Positions 1-10,712 of a DNA stretch of 64,000 nucleotides are shown here, one piece after another (position 1 is the stretch's first letter; each line of letters begins with the position of its first letter). The translations under genes were made by a program, and so were the position numbers. Below the pieces are notes generated by a model, which searched no databases, was not told the DNA's origin, and saw only the letters and a program-made list of their open reading frames with translations. The stretch is from Streptomyces sp. NBC_01232 (GTDB lineage: Bacteria; Actinomycetota; Actinomycetes; Streptomycetales; Streptomycetaceae), in NCBI RefSeq assembly GCF_035989885.1, contig NZ_CP108518.1, positions 4,513,501 through 4,577,500 of the forward strand, written 5' to 3'.

Positions 1-420
1 GGCCCGGGAGGGCAGGCTGAGCAGTCGGATCGCCATCAGGACCACGATGCCGAGGACGGTCATCAGGCCGATGAACTCGATGTAGAGCTCGAACGGCAGG
101 AAGCCGCCGACGATCGGCAGCACCCAGTCGGCCTCGAAGAGCTGGCCGTAGGCCTGCGCCAGGGTCGGCGGCAGCGTCAGGAAGCCGATCGCGACGAACC
201 AGTGCGCGAAGCCGACGATGCCCCAGCGGTTCATCCGGCTGTGGCCGAGGAACTCGCGGACGAGGGTGAGCGTTCGGGCCTTCGGGTCATCCGTGCGGCT
301 GCCTGCCGGCACGGGCTGGCCGAGCTTCACGAAGCGGTAGATCTGCGCCACGGCTCGTGCGAGCAGCGCGACGCCGACCACGGTCAGGACCAGCGACACG
401 ATGATCGCGGCGAGTTGCAT
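1..420 (-). CDS. (Fe-S)-binding oxidoreductase, membrane N-terminal part (truncated by window edge)
   Basis: The reverse strand reads in frame from ATG at 420 to the window edge, giving 140 residues with no stop. It has a hydrophobic segment at residues about 3-22, a conserved central stretch around EFLGHSRMNRWGIVGFAHW, and two further membrane segments near 65-85 and 108-133. This is the heme-b/membrane N-terminus typical of actinobacterial heterodisulfide-reductase-like iron-sulfur proteins, whose 4Fe-4S and CCG domains would lie beyond the edge. The role is inferred to be electron transfer to or from the quinone pool, possibly linked to acyl-CoA oxidation. A GAGGAG ribosome site lies just upstream of the start. 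The family is fairly sure, the function is not. Confidence 0.72.
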   Translation of the reverse strand, partial: MQLAAIIVSLVLTVVGVALLARAVAQIYRFVKLGQPVPAGSRTDDPKARTLTLVREFLGHSRMNRWGIVGFAHWFVAIGFLTLPPTLAQAYGQLFEADWVLPIVGGFLPFELYIEFIGLMTVLGIVVLMAIRLLSLPSRA

Positions 421-440
421 GGAAGGGCTCCTCGGGCGGC

Positions 441-469
441 ACTTACTAAGCGGTAACTTATGAAGTCAA
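441..469 (-). promoter_or_regulatory. promoter with overlapping palindrome for the Fe-S gene
   Basis: On the reverse strand a -35-like TTGACT (complement of 464-469) is followed after 17 nt by GTAAGT. The spacer and -10 hold an imperfect palindrome TTAC-N6-GTAA at 443-456, in locally A/T-rich DNA. A dimeric repressor could bind there. The regulator is unknown. Confidence 0.4.
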
Positions 470-530
470 GGCTTGAGGTTACCCATTCCCGACGCCGCAA
501 TGTAGCTGAGCGTGCGGTGATCTGTGTCGC

Positions 531-1070
531 TCAGGCGACCCTTTGCCGGTACGCCGCACGCGGGGTCTGCGCCAGGATCGCGAGGTCCATCCCGAGCCAG
601 TGGTTCTCCACATAATGCCGGTCGAGCAGAGCCATCTCCTCCCAGGGGAGGTCCGAGCGCGCGCTCACCTGCCACAATCCGGTCATTCCGGGGCGTACGA
701 GGAGTCGTTCGGGGCGGTCGGTACGGGCCTGCGGGCGCGGCCCGACCAGCGACATCTCGCCGCGGACCACGTTCAGCAGCTGGGGGAGGCCGTCGAGGGC
801 GCAGCGGTCGAGGGCCGCGCCGATCCGGCCGGCGCCGTCGTCGGTGCGCAGCCGCCAGGTGCGGAACGGGCGCCCGGCCAGGCCCGCCGCGGGCTCCCGT
901 ACGAAGGGCCGCCCGCCCCGGGTCACGCACAGCAGTGCCGTGGACGCGGCCAGGACGGGCGCGAGCAGAGTCAGCAGGATCACCGCTCCGGTGAGGTCGA
1001 ACACCCTTTTCGCCGGCGGGACCGCGGGGAAGCGGGCCCGCAGCAGGGGGGCGGTGAGAGTGGGCGGCAT
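531..1070 (-). CDS. bacterial sugar transferase (exopolysaccharide-type, catalytic domain only)
   Basis: The 179-residue protein matches the sugar-phosphate transferase fold (PF02397). A membrane-associated helix after AKRVFDLTGAVILL is followed by LPQLLNVVRGEMSLVGPRP and RPGMTGLWQVSARSD. Family members move a sugar-1-phosphate from a nucleotide sugar onto polyprenyl phosphate in the inner membrane to start polysaccharide synthesis. This copy lacks the N-terminal multi-span region of the long PssY/WbaP type. The usual acidic residue before LPQLLN is glycine (LDGLPQ). The ATG at 1070 was chosen because upstream extension would run into the dnaK promoter and is compositionally poor; no strong ribosome site is visible. 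It is divergent from dnaK and has no polysaccharide genes beside it. Confidence 0.72.
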   Translation of the reverse strand: MPPTLTAPLLRARFPAVPPAKRVFDLTGAVILLTLLAPVLAASTALLCVTRGGRPFVREPAAGLAGRPFRTWRLRTDDGAGRIGAALDRCALDGLPQLLNVVRGEMSLVGPRPQARTDRPERLLVRPGMTGLWQVSARSDLPWEEMALLDRHYVENHWLGMDLAILAQTPRAAYRQRVA

Positions 1071-1216
1071 GCCAGCACGTTGCCGTATGCCTCCGGCGGT
1101 CTTGCGGTGCCGCGCGGCCACGGTGCCCCATTCGGCCCCGGCTTCGCGGTCTGGGGCGGAGCCCCAGGGGGCAGGGCCGCGCCCGGGCCCCAGGGTTGCG
1201 CGTAAGTGCCACTTAA

Positions 1217-3153
<1,937 letters not shown>

Positions 3154-3154
<1 letters not shown>

Positions 3155-3822
3155 TGTCGGAGGAGACCCCGGGCTTCGAGGAGAAGCCCGAAGTCCCCGA
3201 CGCCGGTCAGAACGACGCTGAGCCGAAGGCCGCCGACTCCGCCAAGGAGGAGGCGGCGGCCCCGGCCGGGGACGCAAGCCAGGACGTAGCCCTGCTGGCG
3301 CAGCTGGACCAGGCCCGTACCGCGCTCTCCGAGCGCACCACGGACCTCCAGCGGCTCCAGGCGGAGTACCAGAACTACCGGCGCCGGGTGGACCGGGACC
3401 GGGTCACCGTCAAGGAGATCGCGGTCGCGTCCCTCCTGACGGAGCTGCTCCCGACCCTGGACGACATCGGCCGGGCGCGGGAGCATGGCGAGCTGGTCGG
3501 CGGCTTCAAGTCGGTGGCCGAATCGCTGGAGACGGTCGCCGCGAAGATGGGCCTGCAGCAGTTCGGCAAGGAGGGCGAGCCCTTCGACCCGACGATCCAC
3601 GAGGCCCTGATGCACTCGTACGCGCCGGACGTCACCGAGGACACCTGCGTGGCGATCCTGCAGCCGGGGTACCGGATCGGCGAGCGTACGATCCGTCCCG
3701 CACGGGTCGCGGTGGCCGAGCCCCAGCCGGGCGCGGCCCCCAAGTCCCCCGGTTCCGACGCGTCGGGCGCGGAGGGCGAAACGCCGGACGGCTTGGACAC
3801 GGATGCCCCCGACAAGGGCTGA
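3154..3822 (+). CDS. grpE: nucleotide exchange factor GrpE
   Basis: GrpE, 222 residues. An acidic, Ala/Glu-rich disordered N-terminus (about 1-60) precedes the long helix containing LQRLQAEYQNYRRRVDRD and the beta domain with FDPTIHEALMHSYAPDVTEDT and QPGYRIGERTIRPARVAVAEP. The homodimer releases ADP from DnaK to reset the cycle. The start codon ATG overlaps the dnaK stop (TGATG), so translation is probably coupled. The C-terminal 30 residues are a low-complexity Gly/Asp-rich tail seen in actinobacterial members. Confidence 0.98.
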
Positions 3823-3861
3823 TGCACCACACGTAGGAGCACGGGAGGAGGGACACCGGGG

Positions 3862-5043
3862 ATGAGCACGAAGGACTTCGTCGAGAAGGACTACTACAAG
3901 GTCCTCGGTGTCCCGAAGGACGCCACCGAGGCCGAGATCAAGAAGGCGTACCGGAAGCTCGCACGCGAGTTCCACCCGGACGCCAACAAGGGCGACGCCT
4001 CGGCCGAGGAGCGCTTCAAGGAGATCTCCGAGGCGAACGACATCCTCGGCGACGCCAAGAAGCGCAAGGAGTACGACGAGGCGCGCGCCCTGTTCGGCAA
4101 CGGTGGCTTCCGCCCCGGGCCGGGCGGCGGCGGTTCGTTCAACTTCGACCTCGGTGACCTCTTCGGGGGCCAGCAGCAGGGCGGCGGTCAGGCCGGCGGC
4201 TTCGGCGGCGGCCTGGGCGACGTCTTCGGCGGTCTCTTCAACCGCGGCGCAGGCCCCGGTGCGGGTCCCCGCACCCAGCCGCGCCGCGGCCAGGACATCG
4301 AGTCGGAGGTCACCCTCTCCTTCACGGAGGCGGTGGACGGGGCCACGGTCCCGCTCCGGATGTCCTCCCAGGCTCCCTGCAAGGCCTGTTCGGGCACCGG
4401 CGACAAGAACGGCACCCCCAGGGTGTGCCCGACGTGCGTCGGCACCGGACAGGTCTCGCGCGGCAGCGGCGGCGGCTTCTCGCTGACCGACCCCTGCGCG
4501 GACTGCAAGGGCCGCGGCCTGATCGCGGAGACCCCCTGCGAGGTCTGCAAGGGCAGCGGGCGCGCCCGCAGCTCCCGCACCATGCAGGTCCGGATCCCGG
4601 CGGGCGTCTCCGACGGCCAGCGGATCCGGCTGCGCGGCAAGGGCGCCCCGGGCGAGCGCGGCGGTCCCGGCGGCGACCTCTACGTGGTCGTGCACGTCGA
4701 TGCGCATCCGGTGTTCGGCCGCAAGGACGACAACCTGACGGTGACCGTGCCCGTGACGTTCGCGGAGGCGGCGCTGGGGGCCGACATCAGGGTCCCGACC
4801 CTGAACGGCCCCTCGGTGACGCTGAAGCTGCCGCAGGGCACCCCCAACGGGCGCACCATGCGGGCCCGCGGCAAGGGCGCGGTCCGCAAGGACGGCACCC
4901 GCGGCGACCTGCTGGTCACGGTTGAGGTCGCGGTCCCGACCGAACTGTCGGACAAGGCCCGTGAGGCCCTGGAGATGTTCCGCGAGGCGACGGAGTCGCA
5001 GGACCCGCGCTCCGCGCTGTTCGAGTCCGCGAAGGGAGCATGA
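3862..5043 (+). CDS. dnaJ: co-chaperone DnaJ
   Basis: DnaJ of 393 residues, full type-I layout: J domain (about 10-75) with the HPD motif in REFHPDANKGD, a long Gly/Phe-rich linker, four zinc-binding CxxCxGxG repeats (CKACSGTG, CPTCVGTG, CADCKGRG, CEVCKGSG) at about 172-236, then the C-terminal beta-sandwich substrate domain. It delivers clients to DnaK and triggers ATP hydrolysis. It follows grpE by 39 bp with its own GGAGGAGGGA ribosome site and ends one base before the hspR start. As member of the hspR-controlled operon it is the DnaJ1-type protein. Confidence 0.98.
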   Translation: MSTKDFVEKDYYKVLGVPKDATEAEIKKAYRKLAREFHPDANKGDASAEERFKEISEANDILGDAKKRKEYDEARALFGNGGFRPGPGGGGSFNFDLGDLFGGQQQGGGQAGGFGGGLGDVFGGLFNRGAGPGAGPRTQPRRGQDIESEVTLSFTEAVDGATVPLRMSSQAPCKACSGTGDKNGTPRVCPTCVGTGQVSRGSGGGFSLTDPCADCKGRGLIAETPCEVCKGSGRARSSRTMQVRIPAGVSDGQRIRLRGKGAPGERGGPGGDLYVVVHVDAHPVFGRKDDNLTVTVPVTFAEAALGADIRVPTLNGPSVTLKLPQGTPNGRTMRARGKGAVRKDGTRGDLLVTVEVAVPTELSDKAREALEMFREATESQDPRSALFESAKGA

Positions 5044-5044
5044 C

Positions 5045-5518
5045 ATGGACGGCCGCCGACGACAGTCCTCCCGTCTGGGAAGTGGTGCCTACCAACTCAC
5101 CGACGAGACTCCGGTCTACGTGATCTCGGTGGCCGCCCAGCTCTCGGGCCTGCATCCGCAGACCCTGCGCCAGTACGACCGTCTCGGCCTGGTCTCCCCG
5201 GACCGTACGGCCGGCCGCGGCCGGCGCTACTCGGCCCGTGACATCGAACTGCTCCGCACGGTGCAGGCGCTGTCGCAGGACGAGGGCATCAACCTGGCGG
5301 GCATCAAGCGGATCATCGAACTGGAGAACCAGGTCGCCGCGCTCCAGCAGCGCGTGGCCGAGCTCTCCGCGGCCGTGGACGGGGCGGCGGCCACGCTGCA
5401 GGCCCGCGAGGCCCAGGTGCACGCCTCGTACCGGCGCGACCTGGTCCCGTACCAGCCCCCGCAGCCGGGCAGTGCCCTGGTGGTCTGGCGGCCGAGCCCC
5501 AAGCGGCCGATGGACTGA
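5045..5518 (+). CDS. hspR: heat-shock repressor HspR (MerR family)
   Basis: HspR, 157 residues with a MerR-type winged helix (about 20-90): VISVAAQLSGLHPQTLRQYD followed by RLGLVSPDR, RRYSARDIELLR and a dimerising helix IIELENQVAALQQRVAEL. HspR binds HAIR sites and represses dnaK, clpB and similar genes; DnaK acts as its co-repressor, so titration of DnaK by unfolded protein releases repression. ATG at 5045 lies one base after the dnaJ stop, last gene of the operon, so the operon makes its own repressor. The proline-rich tail (YQPPQPGSALVVWRP) is typical. Confidence 0.97.
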   Translation: MDGRRRQSSRLGSGAYQLTDETPVYVISVAAQLSGLHPQTLRQYDRLGLVSPDRTAGRGRRYSARDIELLRTVQALSQDEGINLAGIKRIIELENQVAALQQRVAELSAAVDGAAATLQAREAQVHASYRRDLVPYQPPQPGSALVVWRPSPKRPMD

Positions 5519-5572
5519 CCCGGGCCCCACAGCGGGTACCCGGTTCCTGCGGTCCTGTTCTCCCTGACGTAC

Positions 5573-5614
5573 GCCCTCAGGCCCCGCCCCCTCCCGGGGG
5601 CGGGGCCTGAGGGC
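5573..5614. terminator. bidirectional terminator between hspR and the LuxR gene
   Basis: Two perfect 19-nt arms (5573-5591 and 5596-5614) enclose a 4-nt loop (TCCC). The stem is almost all G/C. It sits between the convergent ends of hspR (stop 5518) and the LuxR-type gene (stop 5617) and can serve both. Confidence 0.93.
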
Positions 5615-5616
5615 TG

Positions 5617-6618
5617 TCAGAGCCCTTCCCGGTCCGTCTCGTGGTCCGGGTGGTCCGCATGGACGTCGCATTCCTGTTCGGGGCCCGAGGGCCGCCCCAG
5701 GATGCCGGAGCGGGCGATGAGGTAGCCGAGCTGCGCGCGGCTGCCGCTGCCGAGGGTGGTGGCGAGTTTGGCGATGTGCGCACGGCAGGTGCGGACGTTC
5801 ATGCCGAGGCGGCGCGCTATGGCCTCGTCGACGTGTCCCTCGATGAGGAGCTGCGCGATCGTCCGCTGCACGCCGGATATCCCGCCGGGGGTGCTGCGGT
5901 AGGTCACTTCCTCCTGGAGTGGCACGGCGCGGTGCCAGAGCTGCTCGAACACCTTGATGAGGTAGTCGACCAGGCCCGGGTGGCGCAGCTCCAGGGCGAC
6001 CCGGCGGTCGTCGCTCACCGGGATGAAGGCGACCGTGCGGTCGAAGATGATCAGGCGCTCGATGAGCTCTTCGAGGGTGCGTATCTCCACCTTGCCCGTC
6101 GAGATCCGCTCCACGTAGGCGAGCGTGCCCTGGCTGTGCCGTGCGGTGTGCTGGTACAGGGTCCGTATGCTGACCCCGCGGTCGATCAACGGCTGGTCGC
6201 GCTCCAGGGCCTGGGTGAGGGCCAGGGAGGGCCGTGCCCCGCCCGGCTGGACCGTCAGCACCTCGGTGTGGCATTCGGCCGTCGCGAGGTTCAGGGCGGC
6301 GTTGATCTGCTCGAAGCCCTCCAGCACCGTGATGGCGTGGGTGTTGGCCGGGCTCTGCGCGCTGATGGCGAGGAAAGGCTCGAAAGTGTCGGTGAGATCT
6401 ACAGCGCTTCGCCGGCGGTCCTGGATCTCGCGTTCAATCGGATGGAGCCGTTGAGCCAATGCGACGGACGGGGGAACCGGACGCAGTTGGTTCGCGTCAT
6501 CCGGGTCGGGCTGCAGAAGAGCGAATTCAAGCAGGCAGGGGGCGTTCTGGATCTCGCCCCGGGCGATCCGGCCGGTGCTCAGCGCGGTCGCGTAGAGCCG
6601 CGTCCCCTCGGCGCACAT
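5617..6618 (-). CDS. LuxR-type transcriptional regulator (TrmB-like N-terminus)
   Basis: From ATG at 6618 the protein has 333 residues; in-frame ATGs at 6693 and 6777 would add 25 or 53 residues, and no start has a clear ribosome site. The central part (FEPFLAISAQSP, ITVLEGFEQINAALNLA, LIDRGVSIRTLYQHTARH, RLIIFDRTVAFIPVSDD) resembles the phospholipase-D-like sensor region of TrmB/LuxR single-component regulators. A LuxR helix-turn-helix lies near the end (VDEAIARRLGMNVRTCRAHI). It is divergently placed from the DTGWT-repeat gene across a shared A/T-richer promoter region, so it is the natural candidate regulator of that gene. The ligand is unknown. Confidence 0.8.
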   Translation of the reverse strand: MCAEGTRLYATALSTGRIARGEIQNAPCLLEFALLQPDPDDANQLRPVPPSVALAQRLHPIEREIQDRRRSAVDLTDTFEPFLAISAQSPANTHAITVLEGFEQINAALNLATAECHTEVLTVQPGGARPSLALTQALERDQPLIDRGVSIRTLYQHTARHSQGTLAYVERISTGKVEIRTLEELIERLIIFDRTVAFIPVSDDRRVALELRHPGLVDYLIKVFEQLWHRAVPLQEEVTYRSTPGGISGVQRTIAQLLIEGHVDEAIARRLGMNVRTCRAHIAKLATTLGSGSRAQLGYLIARSGILGRPSGPEQECDVHADHPDHETDREGL

Positions 6619-6795
6619 GGACGTGACGGGGTGGGGATGTGTCGCTTTTGTCTCGTTTCGCGTCAAATCTCCACCCCCCAGGGTCCTGAACATGCAAGAA
6701 CATGATGCATCGTCCCTGTGGCATTGACGTGCCTGAATGAGCCATCGTCTGTCACGCGGGGGAGAGGATTCCATCAAGTGAGGACGAAGCCGACC

Positions 6796-7059
6796 ATGTA
6801 CAAGAGAATGCTTCGCTCGGTGCTTGCCATAGTTTTCTCCGCCGTTGCGGTTTTTGGGGCAGTCAGCGCCGTCGAAAGTGACGCGGGGAGCGCTAGGGAC
6901 GGTCAGGGCACGAGCCTGACGAGCACGGAGTTCGACACCGGCTGGACCACGGCGCCCGTGGGCAAGTACGCGGACACCGGCTGGACCAGTGGCCGGCTGT
7001 CGGGCGGGGGTAAGGACGATACGGGCTGGACCGATGCGCCTGTGACGGTGTCGGCGTGA
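6796..7059 (+). CDS. small secreted protein with three DTGWT repeats
   Basis: An 87-residue protein from ATG 6796; an in-frame GTG at 6778, 10 nt after GGAGAGG, would add six residues. Residues 1-25 (MYKRMLRSVLAIVFSAVAVF then GAVSA) form a Sec signal peptide. The mature part is short and polar and holds DTGWT three times (residues 47-51, 60-64 and 75-79), the first and last followed by T/D-APV. No known domain is recognised. The signal-peptide region has a lower GC content and ATA/TTT/GTT codons unlike the neighbouring housekeeping genes, suggesting transfer. Its stop overlaps the next gene by four bases. It could be an exported signal or structural peptide, or a multi-core precursor; these are guesses. 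Confidence 0.7.
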   Translation: MYKRMLRSVLAIVFSAVAVFGAVSAVESDAGSARDGQGTSLTSTEFDTGWTTAPVGKYADTGWTSGRLSGGGKDDTGWTDAPVTVSA

Positions 7060-7370
7060 CCCCCGACGATCGCGGCTTCCGCCGCGAAATGGCCTCCGCG
7101 TACCGATCGGGCTGGCAGTTCATCGATCTCGCCACGGCCATCCCCCACCCGGGCGATTCGTTGATGGTCACCCTGTTCGGCCAACCGATCGTCGTCGTGC
7201 GCGAGGAGGACGAGGACGTACGTGCCTACCGGTGCCTGCGCCGCCCGCGGGGCGCGCCGCAGCCCGTCCGCTGCGAGGTGCGCTACGGAATGGTCTTCGT
7301 CAATCTCGATCAGCGTGACCACCAGCTCTTCGAACCCGATATCACCACCGCCACCCCCCGCAGTGCCTGA
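7056..7370 (+). CDS. Rieske-like small protein lacking iron-sulfur ligands
   Basis: GTG at 7056 overlaps the preceding stop (GTGA), giving a translationally coupled 104-residue protein. Residues about 33-85 (GDSLMVTLFGQPIVVVREED, then VRAYRCLRRPRGAP, then VRYGMVFVNLD) follow the start of a Rieske domain from aromatic-ring hydroxylase alpha subunits. The CxH is replaced (RCLRRPRG instead of CRHRG), the second CxxH loop is missing, and the catalytic domain is absent. It therefore cannot hold a normal [2Fe-2S] cluster. Coupling to the DTGWT gene suggests a joint role, for instance binding or processing that peptide. A decayed oxygenase is the alternative. Confidence 0.6.
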   Translation: MTPDDRGFRREMASAYRSGWQFIDLATAIPHPGDSLMVTLFGQPIVVVREEDEDVRAYRCLRRPRGAPQPVRCEVRYGMVFVNLDQRDHQLFEPDITTATPRSA

Positions 7371-7413
7371 AGCGATTCCCCCGTCGTTGCAGATCGCTCA
7401 GGCGCTACCCCCA

Positions 7414-7457
7414 CACAACGGCGCCATCGTGGACCTGACCACGATGGCGCCGTTGTG
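7414..7457. terminator. strong intrinsic terminator of the DTGWT locus
   Basis: A perfect 19-nt inverted repeat (arms 7414-7432 and 7439-7457, 6-nt loop) beginning CACAACGGCGCCATCGTGG. It closes the small locus and faces the convergent PPOX gene ending at 7505. Confidence 0.92.
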
Positions 7458-7504
7458 ATGCCCGCGTCCAGTGCCTGAACCGGTCAAGATGAAGAATCAA
7501 CGTC

Positions 7505-7918
7505 TTACGCGCGCCCCATGGCCCGGTCCAGGGTGATCTCCATGACCACCCGGTCGGGATTGGGCGACGGCGTGCGCCCGTAGCGCTCCGCGTAGCGCGC
7601 CACCGCGTCGGCGACCGACGCCTCGTCCGTGCGGATCACCGCGCGGCCCTCCAGCGTGGCCCAGCGGCGCCCTTCCATCTGGCAGACCGCGACCCGCGCG
7701 CCCTGCGGCTGCGCGGCCTGCGCCGCCAGGATGTTGCGCACCTTCTTGCTGTGCTTGTTGCTGATCACCCGGGCGAGCCCGGCCTCCGGGTCGTACGTCA
7801 CGCCCACGGGCACCACGTGCGGGGTGCCGTCGGGGCGCGGGGTGGTCAGGGTGCAGACGTGCCGCTCCCGCCAGAAGGCGAGGTACTCGGGCGTCGGGTT
7901 GAGTACGTCATGGAACAT
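7505..7918 (-). CDS. PPOX-class (pyridoxamine-oxidase fold) F420/FMN-dependent oxidoreductase
   Basis: A 137-residue split-barrel flavoprotein. The N-terminus ([29 protein letters not shown] then VTYD) is the cofactor-side strand pattern of the TIGR03618-type family, followed by a KHSKKVRNI phosphate-binding segment and a [10 protein letters not shown] strand. Such proteins bind F420 or FMN and reduce or bind small substrates; the substrate cannot be told from sequence. ATG at 7918 was chosen over upstream extension because upstream sequence belongs to the clpB promoter. It is divergent from clpB, 37 bp from the HAIR operator, so HspR might also affect it. Confidence 0.85.
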   Translation of the reverse strand: MFHDVLNPTPEYLAFWRERHVCTLTTPRPDGTPHVVPVGVTYDPEAGLARVISNKHSKKVRNILAAQAAQPQGARVAVCQMEGRRWATLEGRAVIRTDEASVADAVARYAERYGRTPSPNPDRVVMEITLDRAMGRA

Positions 7919-7955
7919 GGGCCGAAGGGTACGGGCAGGCGGTGTCCCCACCCGC

Positions 7956-7976
7956 CTTGAGTGGAATAGACTCAAC
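7956..7976. promoter_or_regulatory. HAIR operator (HspR site) of clpB
   Basis: CTTGAGT (7956-7962), seven bases, ACTCAAC (7970-7976): one mismatch from the full HAIR palindrome. Its left arm overlaps a -35-like TTGAGT (7957-7962), with CATACG 18 bp later as a possible -10, so HspR binding would occlude RNA polymerase. Confidence 0.92.
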
Positions 7977-8090
7977 TTTGCATACGCTGACTCTGTCAGT
8001 GTTGTCGATGTGTGCCGGACGCCGTCCGGCGCCGTCCGACATCGTCGATTCGAAGTGCTTTCTGTTCCCCTCCGGAGAGGAGAAGACGCA

Positions 8091-10676
8091 GTGGACGCCG
8101 AGCTGACCAACAAGAGCCGGGACGCGCTGAACGCGGCCACCAGCAGGGCCGTCAAGGACGGCCATGCGGATCTGACCCCCGCGCACCTGCTGCTGGCCCT
8201 GCTCGCCGGCGAGGACAACGAGAACGTCATCGACCTGCTGGTCGCCGTCGACGCCGACCAGGCCGCCGTGCGCAGCGGCGCCGACCGGCTGCTCGCCGCC
8301 CTGCCCAGCGTCACCGGCTCCACGGTCGCGCCCCCGCAGCCCACCCGCGACCTGCTCGCCGTACTCGCCGAGGCGGACGCACAGGCCGGCAGGCTCGGCG
8401 ACGACTACCTCTCCACCGAACACCTCCTCATCGCCATCGCCGCCAAGGGCGGCGCGGCCGGAGAGGTTCTTTCCGCCCAGGGCGCGACGGCGAAGAAGCT
8501 GCTCGACGCCTTTCAGAACGCACGAGGAGGACGGCGGGTGACCACCCCCGACCCCGAGGGTCAGTACAAGGCCCTGGAGAAGTTCGGCACCGACTTCACG
8601 GCGGCCGCGCGCGAGGGCAAGCTCGACCCGGTCATCGGCCGTGACCACGAGATCCGGCGCGTCGTCCAGGTGCTCTCGCGCCGTACGAAGAACAACCCCG
8701 TGCTCATCGGCGAGCCCGGCGTCGGCAAGACCGCCGTCGTGGAGGGCCTGGCCCAGCGCATCGTCAAGGGCGACGTCCCCGAGTCCCTGAAGAACAAGCG
8801 CCTCGTCTCGCTGGACCTCGGCGCCATGGTCGCCGGTGCCAAGTACCGCGGTGAATTCGAGGAGCGCCTGAAGACCGTACTCGCGGAGATCAAGTCCAGC
8901 GACGGCCAGATCATCACCTTCATCGACGAGCTCCACACGGTCGTCGGCGCGGGCGCCGGCGGCGACTCCGCCATGGACGCGGGCAACATGCTCAAGCCCA
9001 TGCTGGCCCGCGGCGAGCTGCGGATGGTCGGCGCGACCACCCTCGACGAGTACCGAGAGCGCATCGAGAAGGACCCGGCGCTGGAGCGGCGCTTCCAGCA
9101 GGTGCTGGTCGCCGAGCCGTCCGTCGAGGACACGATCGCGATCCTGCGCGGGCTCAAGGGCCGCTACGAGGCCCACCACAAGGTCGTCATCAACGACAGC
9201 GCGCTGGTGGCCGCCGCGACCCTCTCCGACCGCTACATCACCTCCCGCTTCCTCCCAGACAAGGCCATCGACCTCGTCGACGAGGCCGCGTCCCGGCTGC
9301 GCATGGAGATCGACTCCTCGCCGCTGGAGATCGACGAGCTCCAGCGCTCCGTGGACCGCCTGCGGATGGAGGAGCTGGCCCTGAAGAACGAGTCCGACCC
9401 CGCCTCGGTCGAGCGCCTGGAGAAGATCCGCAAGGACCTCGCGGACCGCGAGGAGGAGCTGCGGGGCCTGACCGCCCGCTGGGAGAAGGAGAAGCAGTCC
9501 CTCAACCGGGTCGGCGAGCTCAAGGAGCGCGTGGACGACCTGCGGGGCCAGGCCGAGCGCGCCCAGCGCGACGGCGACTTCGACACCGCGTCCAAGCTGC
9601 TCTACGGGGAGATCCCGACCCTGGAGCGCGAGCTCGCGGAGGCCACGGAGGCCGAGGCCGAGGCGTCCAAGGGGACGATGGTCAAGGACGAGGTCGGCCC
9701 CGACGACATCGCCGACGTGGTGGGTGCCTGGACCGGCATCCCGGCGGGGCGTCTGCTGGAGGGCGAGACCCAGAAGCTGCTCCGCATGGAGGACGAGCTG
9801 GGCCGTCGCCTGATCGGCCAGAGCGAGGCCGTACGGGCCGTCTCGGACGCGGTGCGCCGCACCCGCGCCGGCATCGCCGACCCCGACCGGCCGACCGGCT
9901 CCTTCCTCTTCCTCGGCCCGACGGGCGTGGGCAAGACGGAGCTGGCCAAGGCGCTCGCCGACTTCCTCTTCGACGACGAGCGGGCCATGGTCCGCATCGA
10001 CATGTCGGAGTACGGCGAGAAGCACAGCGTGGCCCGTCTGGTCGGTGCCCCGCCCGGCTACGTCGGCTACGAGGAGGGTGGCCAGCTGACCGAGGCCGTG
10101 CGCCGCCGCCCGTACAGCGTGGTGCTCCTGGACGAGGTGGAGAAGGCCCACCCCGAGGTCTTCGACGTCCTGCTCCAGGTTCTGGACGACGGCCGCCTCA
10201 CGGACGGCCAGGGCCGGACCGTGGACTTCCGCAACGCCATCCTCATCCTGACCTCGAACCTGGGCAGCCAGTTCCTGGTGGATCCCCTCACCCCGCCAGA
10301 GCAGAAGAAGCAGCAGGTCCTGGACGTGGTGCGGGCCTCCTTCAAGCCGGAGTTCCTCAACCGCCTGGACGACCTGGTCGTCTTCTCCGCGCTGACCGGG
10401 GACGAGCTCGCGCACATCGCCGAGCTCCAGATCGGCCGCCTGGCCAAGCGGCTGGCCGCCCGCCGGCTGACACTGGAGGTGAGCCCCGAGGCCCTGGCCT
10501 GGCTGGCGGACAAGGGGAACGACCCGGCGTACGGCGCCCGGCCGCTGCGCCGGCTGATCCAGACGGCGATCGGGGACCGCCTCGCGAAGGAGATCCTCTC
10601 CGGCGAGGTCAGGGACGGCGACACCGTACGGGTCGACGTCGCGGGCGAGGACCTGCTGGTGGGCAAGGCCCTCTGA
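8091..10676 (+). CDS. clpB: ATP-dependent disaggregase ClpB
   Basis: ClpB of 861 residues from GTG 8091, after GGAGAGGAG; the frame is open further upstream but that part overlaps the HAIR promoter. The N domain (1-140) holds two Clp-N repeats ([26 protein letters not shown]). NBD1 has Walker A GEPGVGKT and Walker B ITFIDELH. The coiled-coil middle domain (about 400-520) distinguishes it from ClpC. NBD2 has [14 protein letters not shown] and [13 protein letters not shown]. It threads aggregated proteins through the hexamer pore together with DnaK. HspR control is indicated by the HAIR site, linking it to the dnaK operon in this window. Confidence 0.98.
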   Translation: MDAELTNKSRDALNAATSRAVKDGHADLTPAHLLLALLAGEDNENVIDLLVAVDADQAAVRSGADRLLAALPSVTGSTVAPPQPTRDLLAVLAEADAQAGRLGDDYLSTEHLLIAIAAKGGAAGEVLSAQGATAKKLLDAFQNARGGRRVTTPDPEGQYKALEKFGTDFTAAAREGKLDPVIGRDHEIRRVVQVLSRRTKNNPVLIGEPGVGKTAVVEGLAQRIVKGDVPESLKNKRLVSLDLGAMVAGAKYRGEFEERLKTVLAEIKSSDGQIITFIDELHTVVGAGAGGDSAMDAGNMLKPMLARGELRMVGATTLDEYRERIEKDPALERRFQQVLVAEPSVEDTIAILRGLKGRYEAHHKVVINDSALVAAATLSDRYITSRFLPDKAIDLVDEAASRLRMEIDSSPLEIDELQRSVDRLRMEELALKNESDPASVERLEKIRKDLADREEELRGLTARWEKEKQSLNRVGELKERVDDLRGQAERAQRDGDFDTASKLLYGEIPTLERELAEATEAEAEASKGTMVKDEVGPDDIADVVGAWTGIPAGRLLEGETQKLLRMEDELGRRLIGQSEAVRAVSDAVRRTRAGIADPDRPTGSFLFLGPTGVGKTELAKALADFLFDDERAMVRIDMSEYGEKHSVARLVGAPPGYVGYEEGGQLTEAVRRRPYSVVLLDEVEKAHPEVFDVLLQVLDDGRLTDGQGRTVDFRNAILILTSNLGSQFLVDPLTPPEQKKQQVLDVVRASFKPEFLNRLDDLVVFSALTGDELAHIAELQIGRLAKRLAARRLTLEVSPEALAWLADKGNDPAYGARPLRRLIQTAIGDRLAKEILSGEVRDGDTVRVDVAGEDLLVGKAL

Positions 10677-10712
10677 GCTGCGCCGGAGCCCGCCCGGGGC
10701 GGCCCCAGGGCT

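Noticed and set aside
466..1212. Other frames across the sugar transferase and its upstream region
   Set aside because: Only the frame ending at 531 shows the family motifs.
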